This document shows positions 1 to 10,659 of a DNA stretch of 64,000 bases, one piece after another. The stretch covers positions 3,224,001-3,288,000 of the forward strand of contig JAWQUS010000017.1 in assembly GCA_036365455.1 (NCBI GenBank). Reading direction: 5' to 3'. The translations under genes were made by a program, and so were the position numbers. Numbering within the stretch: the stretch's first letter is position 1; every line of letters begins with the position of its first letter. The DNA comes from Macrosoma leucophasiata. Taxonomy: Eukaryota > Arthropoda > Insecta > Lepidoptera > Hedylidae. Under the pieces are notes generated by a model. The model made no database searches. It saw nothing but the letters and a program-made list of their open reading frames with translations, and was not told the origin of the DNA.

Positions 1-57
1 CAGCAGGCATCACTTACCATCAATGTGAACTACACGCTTGTTTGCCACTTTTATTAC
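1..57 (+). repeat. Family A repeat, 3' end cut by window edge
   Basis: This matches the last part of the family A consensus: a CATCACTTACCATCAATGTG-like stretch, then a block ending in ATTACATAAAAG. Only the 3' end with its A-rich tail is in the window. Confidence 0.75.
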
Positions 58-114
58 ATAAAAGAAACATTAAGTCCTAGAAACTGATTGTTTGGTCAGA
101 TTTCAGATTACAGA

Positions 115-345
115 ATCTTAATCTGACGCTTCGAGTGAATACAAAATTTTCCTTCCCCTCTTGGGCTCCCCTACTATGAGGAGATAATTATGGAGAAACG
201 AAACGAATAGTAGTACTTGATTTTCGTTCAACTATAGGACTGGTAATAAGAATTAACAACGTTAATATGCAATGATATTTGACGTACGAGTAATAGTAGG
301 GGAGCCCAGGATGCTATTTTTGGATTTACTCGAGCGCGTCAGATA
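115..345. repeat. Inverted pair of family H fragments
   Basis: Positions 118-177 and 291-345 are imperfect inverted copies of one sequence, with shared blocks ATCTGACGC and GGGCTCCCCTACTAT, separated by about 110 bp. A third piece of the same block lies at 797-853. The family is unnamed and could be the terminal part of a DNA transposon. Confidence 0.5.
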
Positions 346-445
346 AAGATATGGGAGATTCCTTGAACCCCGCTGGTTATCTCCACTAAATCTAAGGTTC
401 GTATATAAAGACGCGGCCGAAGAATAGTCTTAAAAAAAATTATAA

Positions 446-853
446 ATGTCGCTACGATCTTACTCATCTTCCGAATTGTCTGAATTTTGGATAGGAGCAT
501 TGTTTGGCCACATTTTAAACCCTCACAGAATATCTGACACGCTCTTGACCCAAGACGTTGATGCCACGTCCTCTTCAAAAACATTTGATTCGTTCAAAAA
601 CGAAGGTGAAAAATTACTCAAGAATGTCAGATACTCAGAGAGGATCTAAAGTGAACCCCATCAAAGCTCCCATCCAAAATTCTGACAATTTGGATGCGAG
701 GCAAGCTCGTGGCGGAAGCCCTAAGGGTCCGGCCTTTTATGGAAATCTTAGATTTGGTGGAGGTACTGAATTGGGTGCAAGGTATCTCCTATAACTTAAT
801 CTGACGCGCTGGAGTAAATTCAAAAATCCCCTCTTGGGCTCCCATACTATAAT
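446..853 (+). repeat. Family H dispersed repeat, copy 1
   Basis: This is related to the reverse complement of 12240-12545. Shared blocks include the stretch around AAAATTCTGACAATTTGG, a run with AAAACATTTGATTC, and the end block ATCTGACGCGC. Short open frames of 67 and 78 codons overlap here in different frames. They look like chance openings in a repeat, not genes. Confidence 0.45.
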
Positions 854-1140
854 ATATTTACCGCGAATGCAAAGTCTATTTTCAGTTTCGGTCAAATTCA
901 TGTAAAATTTGTGGCTCATTTACACTTCACACGCCAATTGCGTGCGCAATTCACGAGTTTCAACTAATTTGTATTGTATGTGTGGCAACCTGGTGAAATT
1001 AGGGACAACATTCCATCAATAGACTATTCTGTACGTATTGAATTAAATGCTAGCATTCAATGAAATGATTCGTCGTTTCGAGTTTCTAATTTGTTCATAA
1101 TGTATACAAGTACCAGCCTCATCGGACTCACGTGCAATTA
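854..1140. other. Unassigned AT-rich DNA
   Basis: I see no repeat, RNA or coding signal here. Confidence 0.5.
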
Positions 1141-1144
1141 ATAT

Positions 1145-1240
1145 CATGGAACAGCTATATTCATTATCATCATCATTATTTCAGCCACAAGACGTTCATT
1201 GCTGATCAAAAACCCCAAAGATTGTGGTTTGCTTTCCGTG
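1145..1240 (-). repeat. LINE-type 3' tail fragment
   Basis: An ATC-rich trinucleotide run (ATTATCATCATCATTATT) is followed by CAGCCACAAGACGTTCATTG. The same arrangement, a CATCAT run plus a CAGCC..GACGTT block, recurs at 54313-54360 next to an RTE-like C-terminal frame. I read this as the 3' end of such an element on the minus strand. Confidence 0.45.
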
Positions 1241-2320
1241 AGATGATTTTAGGTTAAAATTCTGTATTTTTCCATATTAACAAATGCAGAATTTCCCAAA
1301 GTCTCCTTTAAGTCTAAAACAAAAAGAAAACATTCCGACCTCTTTTTTAAATGAATAAAAAACTTTTGAAACTTGTATTCCTTCTCTGTGATTGACTTTA
1401 AACAGTGGTCGAGAGATTAGAGTTTTAGTAGAATTTATAATAATTTATATACAAGCCTAAAATACTTTTTTATTTCGTAAAACTTTTTCTGTCCCCTTTC
1501 ATATCTTTCTACGCCTCTACTATCACAAGGACAGGTACTACAGAAAAGCCTATCACCACACTGCAGGTGTCAATTACTATCCATGTAAAATAAACTGCAA
1601 GGCTATATGCTACTGTATAGCATAAAATAATCAATCTGCAAAGATGCAGAGAATGTCTACGATTTGCATTTTGAAAAAAAAAGTGCTCTTCTAAAACTAG
1701 CTTCTTTTATAAACTTAATTCTCTAGAAATTCTGTCACAAAATTAATAAAATGTTCACGACCACAGGCCGCTCGTATTGCTATACGCGATAACATGAAAT
1801 TCTAAGATGTTTAAAATTTCGTCACGGGCTTATTGTAAAGGAAATATGATATTTTACAGTGAGCGCGTTTACGCTTAATATTTCAAAATTCAATGTACGC
1901 TGCAGCGGGAATTTCCTTTGTACATTCTTATACCGGTGTAATTGAGAACATTCTGGGATATAAGATGACGTCTTGTCTTGTTGAGTATGGTAAATATTTT
2001 AAGGAAAGGAAAAAACAACCAGTGTTTGAAAGAAATTGGGAAGAAACAAGCTAATAGATTTAGTTTATTTTGAAAATTGAGTGTAACGATATTAAATTAG
2101 AAATTAAACAAAAAGTTTTTCTCTGAATTTTGTTTATTTAAAAAGAAACAGCTGGTGCCGGGATGTGACCACCCCACCACTTATTAGCAGACAAATTTTC
2201 TTTTACTGATAGAGAATTTTTCCATTAGTGCAGTCAGTCTACCCAACAATGGCAGTAAATCCATTTCAGTGGGGTGGGAGTAAGTGTCATAATGCAAGAT
2301 GAGCAGTAGCACAATGTAAA
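1241..2320. other. Unassigned AT-rich DNA
   Basis: There is no open frame of note and no recognised repeat. Homopolymer A/T runs are frequent. Confidence 0.5.
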
Positions 2321-2478
2321 TTTACTGTGGTAGTAGCGTCCTGCGATAAAACTATTGCCACTGCGAACACCAATCGGCATGCCAAGCGTGGCGATTATGG
2401 CATCTTCTCCCCTTATTCTACCTAGTCACTTTATAACTTTGTCCAGCAGTGGACATCTTTCGGCTGGAGTGATGATGA
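2321..2478 (-). repeat. Family L repeat, copy 1
   Basis: The block from GTAGCGTCCTGCGATAAAAC to the region with ATGCCAAGCGTGG matches 24378-24480. It ends in CAGCAGTGGACATCTTTC and a GATGATGATGA run, which in reverse is the common tail of RTE-like repeats. It is probably a LINE 3' end on the minus strand. Confidence 0.5.
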
Positions 2479-2481
2479 TGA

Positions 2482-2690
2482 ATCTATTTTTTTTATGTAA
2501 TGGAAGTGCAAACAAGCTTTGAGTTTACATAGATGTTAAGTGATGACTGCAGCCTGTAGACACCCACATAAGGACCAAGATCAAAATGCAGATGCGTTAC
2601 CACTCCTGAGACCTAAGATGTTATAAATCTGTGCTGGAAATTACAGGGCCGTACAATCTAATGGCTATCTTTGGAAATATAGTTTCTCTC
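2482..2690 (-). repeat. Family A repeat, 5'-truncated
   Basis: A T-rich run followed by ATGTAATGGAAGTG and GATGACTGCAGCCTGTAGAC is the reversed 3' half of family A. Similarity stops after the GGAAATTACAGGGCCGTACA block. Confidence 0.75.
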
Positions 2691-2868
2691 AGTAGTTATC
2701 TTCTAGTTAGTTGGTAGAAACCAAACCGTGTGTTTAATTTCACCACCCACTCCAGTACAGACGGCCACAAAGACTAATTACATGTCAGGTCATAGAAAAG
2801 ACATGCAGATTACATAACCGGCCTGTGACTCTATGCTGATATATATTTTTATACGTATTAAACATTCT

Positions 2869-3106
2869 AGTCACACACCAGGTCTACGCCAGGGGCGTTG
2901 CCAACGCGCTTTCAGTCCTGAAGGCATGTTTTGACGCCATTCTTGAAGAACCTCATATCGTAGCACCGAGGGAAGTTCGTTCCAGAATTTGCACGTTCTG
3001 GGCGAACGTGAGAACCGCACCTTTGAGCACTGCCAGGTGTCAAATCGGTCAGGGTGGAACTTCTCTCTTCGGCGGTGTAGGAAATAAGATGGTGGCACCA
3101 TTTCAT
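2869..3106 (-). pseudogene. CR1/jockey-type LINE reverse transcriptase, C-terminal fragment
   Basis: Reading on the minus strand, the translated pieces FLHRRREKFHPDRFDTWQCS and CKFWNELPSVLRYEVLQEW correspond to the C-terminal tail of the LINE copy at 38476-39309, there FLHRTTRRREKFHPHRLDTW and LWNELPSEVFPRCYN. A few bases are lost inside the matching block and no catalytic RT motif is present. It is a dead 5'-truncated copy without its A tail. The clade assignment rests on the style of the tail, not on a search. Confidence 0.65.
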
Positions 3107-3134
3107 TTTTTTCTTACTTCTTTCGTTTTATTTA

Positions 3135-3412
3135 TTTAAGGATGGTGGCAAACAAGTATGCAGTTCACATTGATATTAAGTGATGACTGCAGCCTGTAGA
3201 CATTCATAAAAACCAGAGGTCAAAATGAAGATGCGTTGCCACACCTGAGACCTAAGGTGTCATGTCTCTGTGATAGTTATTACGGGGCCATATATGACCA
3301 TCTAACCGGAACATGATGATGCCGAACACTACCATTTAGCGGCAGATAGGTTAGGTAATGCGGTGGTGCCTACGCCCTCAAGCTTCTACATTTAGAACTC
3401 TATCACCAGTAA
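3135..3412 (-). repeat. Family A repeat, subfamily A2
   Basis: This is near full length on the minus strand, from AAGGATGGTGGCAAACAAG to CTCTATCACCAGTAAT. The block TGATAGTTATTACGGGGCC replaces the GGAAATTACAGGGCC of subfamily A1, which defines the A2 group. Confidence 0.8.
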
Positions 3413-4365
3413 TAAAAATATCGAACAGTTAAATTATTGTTATTAACATATTTATCTTTAAACCAGCTTAAGCTTCTAACGGTTCACATCGACAGATGAA
3501 CTAGTGTAAACTGTGTCACAGCTGTCAGCCAATCGAATTGAATACCACTAAAGCCTCTGCAATTTAGGAGAATCGCTTATGAAATATGCAATACAGATAT
3601 TGCAGATGGCTTATACGTAAATTTGCTTGCATATTTCTTTTCATATTGGAGACTCTTCAAACTTTTTTTTAATTAATGGCATTTTTTGAAGCGTATTTCC
3701 AGTGTCAGTAAAATGATATTTCGTATATCAGCAGCGTAAAGATCAGAATCAGTCAGTCAGTCAATTATTTATTGTGTCAGTCAAAGTTGGTAAGAGTCAG
3801 AGTATGTATTATGAGTAAAGTGATGGCTACTTTACCAGAACATTGAAGTTTTGTAGGCAACCTGAAAACCTGTGTTTTCGCACTGTTATTCTATTTCACA
3901 ATACACAGGCACATTAATCAACCTATATCAAACAAAATAACTTTATATAACATAACTCTAAGAGCACCAAACGCTTCAAGGTTCCCGCTAAAACCCCTAA
4001 CCACTCTTCAAACTTATCACCTACTTCTTACTTTGGACATGGTGATTTTTGGCCAATAGCTAGCCTCTACAGACAAAATTGACTTTCTGAATAGCTTTCT
4101 CGCTAGTTTATGACATTGTTAATCTTGCATTGGTTCCTTAACGTCGAACACAAGGCATTTTTCAGTAGAACGGCCCATTACACGACCCTTAAGATTATAT
4201 TTGACTATTTATGACTATGTACCAGCTCTATTTTATACGATGGTTTCGTTTGATAATTTATTGCGATGCCATAAATTCCGACTTCGTGTCCCGAGATTTG
4301 ATCATTTATTTCCATTCAATATTTTGAATATTTTCACTTCTTTTCTTTTATTTTTTTATTTGCAG
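3413..4365. other. Unassigned AT-rich DNA
   Basis: A short (CAGT)n run lies at about 3748-3763. Nothing else is recognisable. The open frame entering the next feature has no resemblance to a protein before 4370. Confidence 0.5.
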
Positions 4366-4369
4366 GTAG

Positions 4370-4425
4370 GCAGAGAGTGTAGAGCGCCAGGTATCCCGGT
4401 CCTTACGTACTTCTTCTACATTAGC
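4370..4425 (-). repeat. RTE-type LINE tail fragment
   Basis: AGGTAGGCAGAGAGTGTAGA plus GCGCCAGG is the reverse complement of the sequence encoding the ending WRSTLSAYPVRDLA of the RTE copies at 36576 and 61389. It abuts a LINE tail in the opposite orientation at 4426. Confidence 0.65.
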
Positions 4426-4592
4426 TGCTATAATATGGGGTTCTTCAAAAATGGCGTCAAAAGAGTCCCTCAAGGCTGGCAGCGCGTTGGCAACTCCCCT
4501 GGTGTTGCAAATGTTCATAGGCGACGGTGACCACTTTCCATCAGGTGGCCCGTTTGCTTGTCTGTCAACTTTCAGACATAAAAAAAAATAAC
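4426..4592 (+). pseudogene. CR1/jockey-type LINE, last codons and 3' tail
   Basis: The translation CYNMGFFKNGVKRVPQGWQR continuing to the NSPGVANVHRRR stop matches the end of the LINE frame at 38476-39309 almost residue for residue. The 3' part contains CCATCAGGTGGCCCG and ends in CATAAAAAAAAATA. It is a 5'-truncated insertion of about 165 bp. Confidence 0.75.
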
Positions 4593-4652
4593 ACGGGAGC
4601 TTCTTGCTTTCTAATTAATAATTACCTTAAGGTTCCGGCACGGGGATAAACT

Positions 4653-5097
4653 TACTGGTGGTAGAGTTCCAGTGTAGGAGCTCGAGGGCGCAGGCACCAC
4701 CGCATTACCTAATTTATCTGTTGTAGAAACTAAATTTGGGGCTTTTCACGCGTATACAACACTCCCAAACTTCTTCTCACACCCGACGTTTCGGTCGCTT
4801 TCCAGTCTGCCCGTGACCACGGTAGCTGGAAAGTGACCGAAAATGTATGAAGCTCGCGAAAACCGACGAAAACGCTTATTTATCTGCCGCTCAATGGTAG
4901 TGTTTAGCACTATCGTGTTCCAGTTAGATGGTAATATATTGCCCCGTAATAACTATCACAGAGACGTAATAACTAGTCTCAGGGGTGGCAACGCATTTGC
5001 ATTTTGACCTCTGGTCCTTGTGTTAGTATCTGTAGGCTGCAGTCATCACTTAACATCAATGTGAACTGCATGCGGGCTTGCCACCTTCATTACATAA
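4653..5097 (+). repeat. Family A repeat (A2) split by a 157-bp insertion
   Basis: The copy starts at ACTGGTGGTAGAG and ends in the A-rich tail at 5097. It is interrupted at 4721-4877 by a family D element. The family A sequence resumes exactly at CCGCTCAATGGTAGTG, so this is a clean nested insertion. Confidence 0.85.
4721..4877 (+). mobile_element. Family D hairpin element inserted in family A
   Basis: This 157-bp insert is bounded by the 9-bp direct repeat ATTTATCTG (4712-4720 and 4878-4886). It contains CCCGACGTTTCGGTCGCTTT and its partial inverted partner, forming an imperfect hairpin. It shares this core with 10870-11012, 23817-24044, 51470-51560 and 62045-62120. No coding capacity is seen. 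Confidence 0.7.
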
Positions 5098-5270
5098 AAA
5101 AGTATAGGGCGTCAAAAGTACATTTCTACCATCAGTAGCATTACCGAAGAAGTAATTAAATAAAACAGTATAAAATTTAAAAAAAAATCTATATCATTCA
5201 CTAACATTGATTGATCTTTCACTAAGATAGATATTGCAAAATGAATATAAGCATACTGGACTATATCGCT

Positions 5271-5558
5271 ACTGGTGGTAGAGCTCCAGTGACGGAGCTC
5301 GAGGGCGTAGGCACCACCGCATTACATAATATACTTGCCGCTAAGTGGTAGTGTTCAGCACTATCGTGTTCCGGTCAAGTGGTAATATACGGCCCTGTAA
5401 TTCCCGGCACAGAGGTATAACACCTTAGGCCTCAGAAGTGGTAACGCATCTGCATTTTGACCTTGGTCTTTGTGTGGGTGTCTCTAGGCTGCAGTCATCA
5501 CTTAACATCAATGTGATCTGCATGCTTGTTTGCCACTTCCATAACATTTTTAAAAAAA
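5271..5558 (+). repeat. Family A repeat (A1), near full length
   Basis: It runs from ACTGGTGGTAGAGCTCC to an interrupted A-rich tail. Frames of about 70 codons that cross such copies are repeat-derived openings. Confidence 0.85.
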
Positions 5559-5559
5559 G

Positions 5560-5793
5560 CAATATACAATGCGGATTCGGATGGTTGCAGAGGCCAGGAA
5601 GACCAAGACTAACTTACTATGACCAAACAGGTCGAGTACTCTGTCTGAGGGTGGGGTAAAAAGTCTTAGGAATCAGCGTGCATGTATGAAGAGAATAGTG
5701 AATATAGAAGAAACACGGGAGCTGTCTCAAGATCGGGATATCTGGCGGTTAACACTCTCTACCTACCTCGTCAGAGACCTAGCGTAAAAATAC
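5560..5793 (+). pseudogene. RTE-type LINE C-terminal fragment, degenerate
   Basis: This copy is homologous to the VDGCRGPGRPRLTYHDQIGR region of the RTE copies at 16394 and 36576. It is more diverged: the arginine-rich block reads WLQRPGRPRLTYYDQTGR, a frameshift follows, and the stop region has ACCTAGCGTAAAAATACATA in place of the (CATA)n ending. It lacks RT catalytic motifs. Confidence 0.65.
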
Positions 5794-6950
5794 ATAAATA
5801 GACAATTGAACAATTTCTTCAATGAATTAACGGAAGCTTTGACAAGCATTTTTCTACAACAGAGATTCCACAAGATAAATAATGCAACCATTATGTTGCT
5901 GTTGGTCTGTTAGAAATAGTCTTTGTATATAAAGGCAACCAACTACAAAGGAATAAAGAACAATCCATTCAGGAAAACATATTATAACATTTTTATTTTT
6001 TTTGCAAAGAGAGAATATTATTGACTGTCGTACTTTACAGCGTGTAGCGCAATAGATTAATTGCAGATAGGGATTGCAATCCCGCAAAGTGGGATCCCGC
6101 AATCCCGCGGGATCCCGCACCTCTTATCAATCTGGTGGATCTCGCACCTTCGAAACGCGGATCCGCGGATCCCGCAAATTAAAATTAGCTGCTGAAACGT
6201 TCCTGAAGTTTTGCGAGAAAGCACAAATTCATTATAAATCTCATTATAAATAAGATTGATTACCTTACCTGTTTTTAGATGTAAGGTTAAAATTTAATAG
6301 TACTTTTAAAAAATTAAGGTCTAATAAAACTGATTTGTTTACTTAATATTTCTCACTTACTTAATATATATGCTATCATATATTTTGTCAGAAAACAAAT
6401 AATTTTGTTGCAATAATATGCGAGACATATTTTATTAAAGTATTTTTTTTAGAATTAGACAGAAGGAAAACCCAGAAACAAGTATCACAAAACTTTTTGT
6501 TTAAGATATTTATGACAGCAAAATTGTCATTGTGTATATTCCGACTCTATTAAAATACCATGATAGGCGGCGTGCGTGCGTGATAAAAAAAAAAATCTTT
6601 TTAATTTGTTGTAATATCGTATTTGTGTTCTTGACCACTACATCTTTAGGTCTTTTAAAGGAGACGTTTTAGAAAACGCATAAGTTTAATTATCTATAAA
6701 ATAAATATGTTGCCAATTACTGTAATGTAATGCAAAAAAAGTATTGTTCAAAACCTAATATTTGAAAATATTACAATATTGTATAGGTTATCATTAGTTT
6801 TCGGAATGAAGATCGACATTTTCGAACTTTTTATTTAAAATTCCCCTTAAAAAACACCTAAATCCCTTCTGTCTAAAGCTAAAAAAATGTACTAAATTAA
6901 AACTTTATTTTTATAAAACTTGTCAAGTGCATGTCGGGCCACGCGCACTG

Positions 6951-7459
6951 TAGGGTTCCGTAGTTTTAAGGTTTGAATAATGAAATGAAAAAAAAAAAAA
7001 GTTTCTATGGAGTTCTTCAAAATTTTTGAGTAAAATACATTTGATCGACTATTACTCGCAAACTTGTAGGGCCTACTTAAGTGTGATAGGTTTCCTTTTA
7101 ATCTATACTAATATAATAAAGCTGAAGAGATTGTTTATTTGTTTGCTTGGACGCGCTACTGGTCCGTTTTTTGAAAAGTTTTTACAGTGTTAGATAGCCC
7201 ATTTATCGAGGAAGACTATATATCCCTAAATATTTCTTTTTTTTTTCCATGTATTTTCCATTCTACCTTTTTGTCGGTGTTATCAAGGTGTTTGTATACT
7301 TGTTTGTGTAAATTTCAAGTCTCTGTTACCAATAGTTTTTGCGCTTAACTTTCAGACAGACAGACAGACGGACAGACAGATAGACAGACAGAGAGACAGA
7401 CAGACGGACAGACGGACTTACGGAAACTATAAGGGTTCCTTGTTTACTACGGAACCCTA
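6951..7459. mobile_element. MITE-like element with (GTCY)n tract, inside the hAT element
   Basis: Perfect 13-bp inverted ends TAGGGTTCCGTAG (6951-6963) and CTACGGAACCCTA (7447-7459) bound an AT-rich sequence holding a CAGA/CGGA tract at 7352-7418. Short elements that carry GTCY-type microsatellites are known from Lepidoptera. Outward of the left end is the GC-rich block TGTCGGGCCACGCGCACTG. No clear target duplication is visible. Confidence 0.6.
7102..7205 (+). repeat. Helitron-like 5' end fragment
   Basis: TCTATACTAATATAATAAAG plus the following GCTGAAGAG and GTTTGCTTGGACGCGCTA match the beginning of the element at 33808-33990. The 3' hairpin and CTAG end are missing. Confidence 0.55.
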
Positions 7460-7627
7460 AAAAACCTGCAGTTTCAATTGATTTTATAACAAAATTTTTA
7501 AAATGCGGGGTCCCGCGTTATCCGCGCGGGATTGATCAATCCCGCATATCAATCCCGCAGGATTGAAGAAGCTGCGGGATTGCAATCCCTAATTGCAGAC
7601 TATTTTCAGATACATTTAACTTTTCCT

Positions 7628-7890
7628 GATGGTAGATTCCCAGTGTAGGGTCTCGATTGTGTAGGCACCACCGCATTACCTAATCTATCTACCGCCAAAT
7701 GGTAGTGTTCAGCGCTATCGTGTTCCGGTTAGATAGTAATTTATGAGACAACAACAGAAGTCTCAGGGGTGGCATCGCATCTGCATTTGGACCTTTGATT
7801 TTTGTGTATATATCTATGGGCTGCAGTCATCACTTAACTATGTGAAATGCATGCCTGCTTGCTACATTTCTTAATTAATAAAAAAAAAAC
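7628..7890 (+). repeat. Family A repeat (A2), diverged
   Basis: It follows family A order from CTGATGGTAGATTCCCAG to TAATTAATAAAAAAAAAAC, with a short internal deletion around the ATTTATGAGACAAC block. Confidence 0.75.
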
Positions 7891-8355
7891 AAATCTGCGA
7901 AACAAAAGTTCTAAAACACAATAAATATTCCAATTTGAAACAGACAAAGAGAAATCCGGCATATGCTTGATAACTTTACCATCGATGCTTTCATGACAAA
8001 CAAAACATTACGTGGAAAAATCCCAAACAATGGACAATTTGTTTGTACACTAAAAATGTTTAAAATGGATACATATTACACAGATATTCATTGGAATCAA
8101 AGATATTGAAAAATGTCTAGAAGCATTCCATTCTTTGTCCTATGCATGTTTGTACCCGCTGAAAAGCACGACATTGGTATTGATTTCAATATATTCCATT
8201 CCTGCGCAACGTATTGAACAATTTCTATCTATGCAGTATCGTGAATGCGTATTTAATTTTTAAATTCATTGAAGGAGGCAACTCAAAATAAATATCTTAC
8301 ATTCTATACTTATAATAAAACTGTAGAAGTGTAAATTCTGTACATTGAAAATATT
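7891..8355. other. Unassigned AT-rich DNA
   Basis: No repeat, RNA or coding signal is recognised. Confidence 0.5.
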
Positions 8356-8359
8356 GAAA

Positions 8360-8930
8360 AAATAAATACCAGGGGTTGTTACTAGATCGATACCGAACCC
8401 AAATAAGTGATTAGAAAATTTTTTGTCTGTCTGTCTATTTGTCTGTCTGTCTGTCTATCTGTCTGTCTGTCTGTTTGTTCAAGCATCACATAAAAACTAC
8501 CGGTCCGATTACGCTGAAACTTGGTATAATTATACTTTAACCTTTGGCGCACAACACTGGGTACTTTTTATCACGGAAAAATGTCTGTTTTGTCTGTGTG
8601 TTTGTGTACGCTTATTTCAGAAATGGCTTATCCGATTTGCGGTTTACACAAATATATTGTGGTAAGCTTTCACAAAGCATTTAGTGTTTGTTTCATGTCA
8701 ATCGGTTCACAAATAAAAAAGTTACGTCTGTTTAAAGAATCATATCGAATATTTTTAAACTATTCTGTATCTATCTTCTATTTTTTAGGGTTCCCGTACC
8801 TAAAAGGTAAAGATGGACCCTATTACTAATCCTCCGCTGTCTGTCTATCCATCTGTTTGTCTGTCACCCGCCTGTATCTCATAAACAGTGATAGCTAGAA
8901 AGCTAAAATTTTCACAAATTATGAATTTCG
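8360..8930 (+). repeat. (GTCT)n-bearing dispersed element
   Basis: A (GTCT/GTCTATCT) run at 8422-8476 is followed by TACCGGTCCGATTACGCTGA, a second GTCTGT run at 8583 and a third at 8839-8863. The block TAGGGTTCCCGTACCTA at 8787 resembles the TIR of the element at 6951. Boundaries are unclear, and the two short reading frames across it are microsatellite translations. Confidence 0.5.
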
Positions 8931-9400
8931 ATTGCAATATTAATTGTATAGATATAAACATACATACAAACATACATACATACATACAAATAAATAGAAT
9001 TGGAGTGTCGCCGATTTTAAAGGAACTTTCAGTGTCGTAAAATAAAATGTTAACGTGCTTATGTTAGTAGCAAAATCATAAATAGGTGAAAAACGGTAAA
9101 ATTCGATTAACATATTCATCTTTACTTTAATAAAAAAATAATTTAATGGTAAAAATACAAAAAAAAATACTGATATAAGCAATGAAAGAAGAGTAACAGA
9201 AACAAAATAAACAAGTTTTGGAATTTTGTTCTGTCTGTCTGTCTGGTACGTTATAACTTCGAATCCACTCAACGGATTTGAACGCGGTTCACATGTGGAT
9301 TACATATTATTATAATTAGGAGCGTTGTAAAAACATGTTTTATCAAAATCGGTAAAGGGAAAATTAAGTTGATCAATAAAAAATTTACTTAAAACACTGC
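8931..9400 (-). repeat. Dispersed element with GTCT tract, related to 52144-52504
   Basis: The shared blocks are the CTGTCTGTCTGGTACGTTATAAC segment (read in reverse at 52372-52400), the ACGCGGTTCA region and the GGAGCGTTGTAAAAAC region. The CATACATACATA run at 8958-8985 is the other low-complexity part. Confidence 0.5.
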
Positions 9401-9439
9401 TTCAAAACTTTTAATCAGAGTTGAACGTGGTTTACATAG

Positions 9440-9648
9440 GTGTTAGTGGCGTTGCTGGTGGCGTTGGTGGCATTGGTGACGTTGGTGGCGATGGTGACGT
9501 TACTTGCGTGGGTGGTGGTGGCATTGGTGTCGTTAGTGACGTTGGTGGAGTTTGAAGCGTTGGTGGCGTTGGAGGTAGTATTGGTGGCGTTGGTGGAGTT
9601 GGTGGCGCTGGTGGCATTAGTAGCATTGGTAGGTTTCGTGGCGTTAGT
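9440..9648 (+). repeat. Minisatellite of GGTGGCGTT-type units
   Basis: About 23 imperfect tandem copies of a 9-bp unit (GTTGGTGGC and variants with GAC, GGA or ATT) occupy about 210 bp. Both strands are open, giving valine/alanine/leucine-rich or proline/threonine-rich translations. That is expected from the 3n period and does not show a gene. Confidence 0.85.
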
Positions 9649-9649
9649 C

Positions 9650-9809
9650 TAATATCGCATACAGAGAAGTACCTAGGTATTAATATAAAACAGATTTTAT
9701 TAGCTATCCATAAGTGTTTTCGTTTGATCCGAAATGAACCTCAAGTTATATCTAAAAAATGCTTTCCAAAGTCGTTATTCTACGCGAACGAAATCGCGGG
9801 CTCAGCTAG
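9650..9809 (+). mobile_element. Helitron-like 3' end
   Basis: The sequence from TCTAATATCGCATACAGAG to CGCGGGCTCAGCTAG matches 41455-41612, including ACGCGAACGAAATCGCGGG, a GC-rich end. It ends in CTAG followed by T, as Helitron 3' ends do (CTRR next to T). The 5' end is not identified. Confidence 0.5.
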
Positions 9810-9865
9810 TAGTCTAATATAATTAATACCTATATAGCAATTATGGATACACCATCCCTTTACTT

Positions 9866-10131
9866 TTCGTCATGAAGTTGCAAACAAGCATTTGCCATCA
9901 ATTGATGGTAATAGAACACAGTAATTTATACTAAAAAAAACAGAGATTTCAATGTAGATGCGTGCCCACTCCTGAGGTCTTAGGTGTTGAGCTTCTGTGC
10001 CGTAAATTACTGGGCTGTACCCTACCTGATCGGGACACGTTTGCGATGACAATTTCTGTTAAGCAGCAAGTAAATTAGGTAGTGCGATGGTACCTACGCT
10101 TTCGAGCTCCCGCACTAAAGAGCTCCATCGT
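9866..10131 (-). repeat. Family A repeat (A1), strongly diverged
   Basis: The order of blocks is kept (GTTGCAAACAAGC, GATGCGTGCCCACTCCTGAG, GTAAATTACTGGGC, GTGCGATGGTACCTACGC), with many substitutions and a deletion in the 3' third. Confidence 0.65.
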
Positions 10132-10139
10132 TAATTAAT

Positions 10140-10490
10140 TACAATCAAGAAACAGATTTTTAAATCACTTACATACTCATCATATAAATCGATTGCTGTT
10201 CGTTAGTTTCGCTATAAGTCGAGAACGGCTTGACTAATTTGGCTAATTTAGGTTCTGAATGATTTTTGGAAGTCCAGGGAAGGTTTAAAAGGTAAGAAAA
10301 TATGAAGAAATTGAAGAGGAATAGTAAAAAAACACAATTTTATTTTCACATTCAAATAGTCCGTATATACCAAACCTTTGACACATTATAGCATTCTGAG
10401 ACAAACGAAGTTTGCCCATCAAGTAATTCGTCACATTGACTTTGGTCCGTTGTGTATCATATTTATGGTTGACAACAAATTGCCTAGCTA
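10140..10490. other. Unassigned DNA
   Basis: I see no clear feature. The open frame on the minus strand here (70 codons) has no recognisable motif. Confidence 0.45.
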
Positions 10491-10491
10491 A

Positions 10492-10612
10492 TGTCACTCA
10501 ATTTTAAGCAACGCTCAAATGTGCGCTATCTCTATCGTTTGAACGTGTTTTATAAAGACAGAAGACTTTTAAGTCCCACTTAGATTTAAGTGACGTTTTA
10601 GTATTTGGCCGT
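10492..10612. mobile_element. Short MITE, copy 1
   Basis: This pairs with 55768-55906. Both contain CTCAATTTTAAGCAAC, CTCAAATGTGCGCTATCT and CTTTTAAGTCCCACTTAG. At the 3' end AAGTGACGTTTTAGTATTTG pairs as an inverted repeat with the 5' end of copy 2. The left end of this copy is degraded. Confidence 0.6.
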
Positions 10613-10659
10613 AAATGTTTTTAAAATTTAATAACGATGCCATTTTTGGCATTTCATAC

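Larger units (their letters stand above)
6068..7591. mobile_element. hAT-like non-autonomous element, 1524 bp
   Basis: The ends are perfect terminal inverted repeats, TAGGGATTGCAATCCC and GGGATTGCAATCCCTA. The element is flanked by the 8-bp direct repeat ATTGCAGA (6060-6067 and 7592-7599). Both ends carry several subterminal GCGGGATTG or GGGATCCCGC motifs. An 8-bp duplication with subterminal repeats is typical of the hAT superfamily. No transposase frame is present, so it would depend on a partner. It carries a later (GTCY)n element and a Helitron-like 5' fragment. Confidence 0.8.

Noticed and set aside
446..794. Overlapping 67- and 78-codon frames as a gene
   Set aside because: They lie within a dispersed repeat also found near 12.3 kb, in different frames, without domains or a splice pattern.
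9432..9652. Proline/threonine-rich or valine-rich protein
   Set aside because: The frames are produced by a 9-bp tandem repeat. A period divisible by three keeps several frames open without selection.
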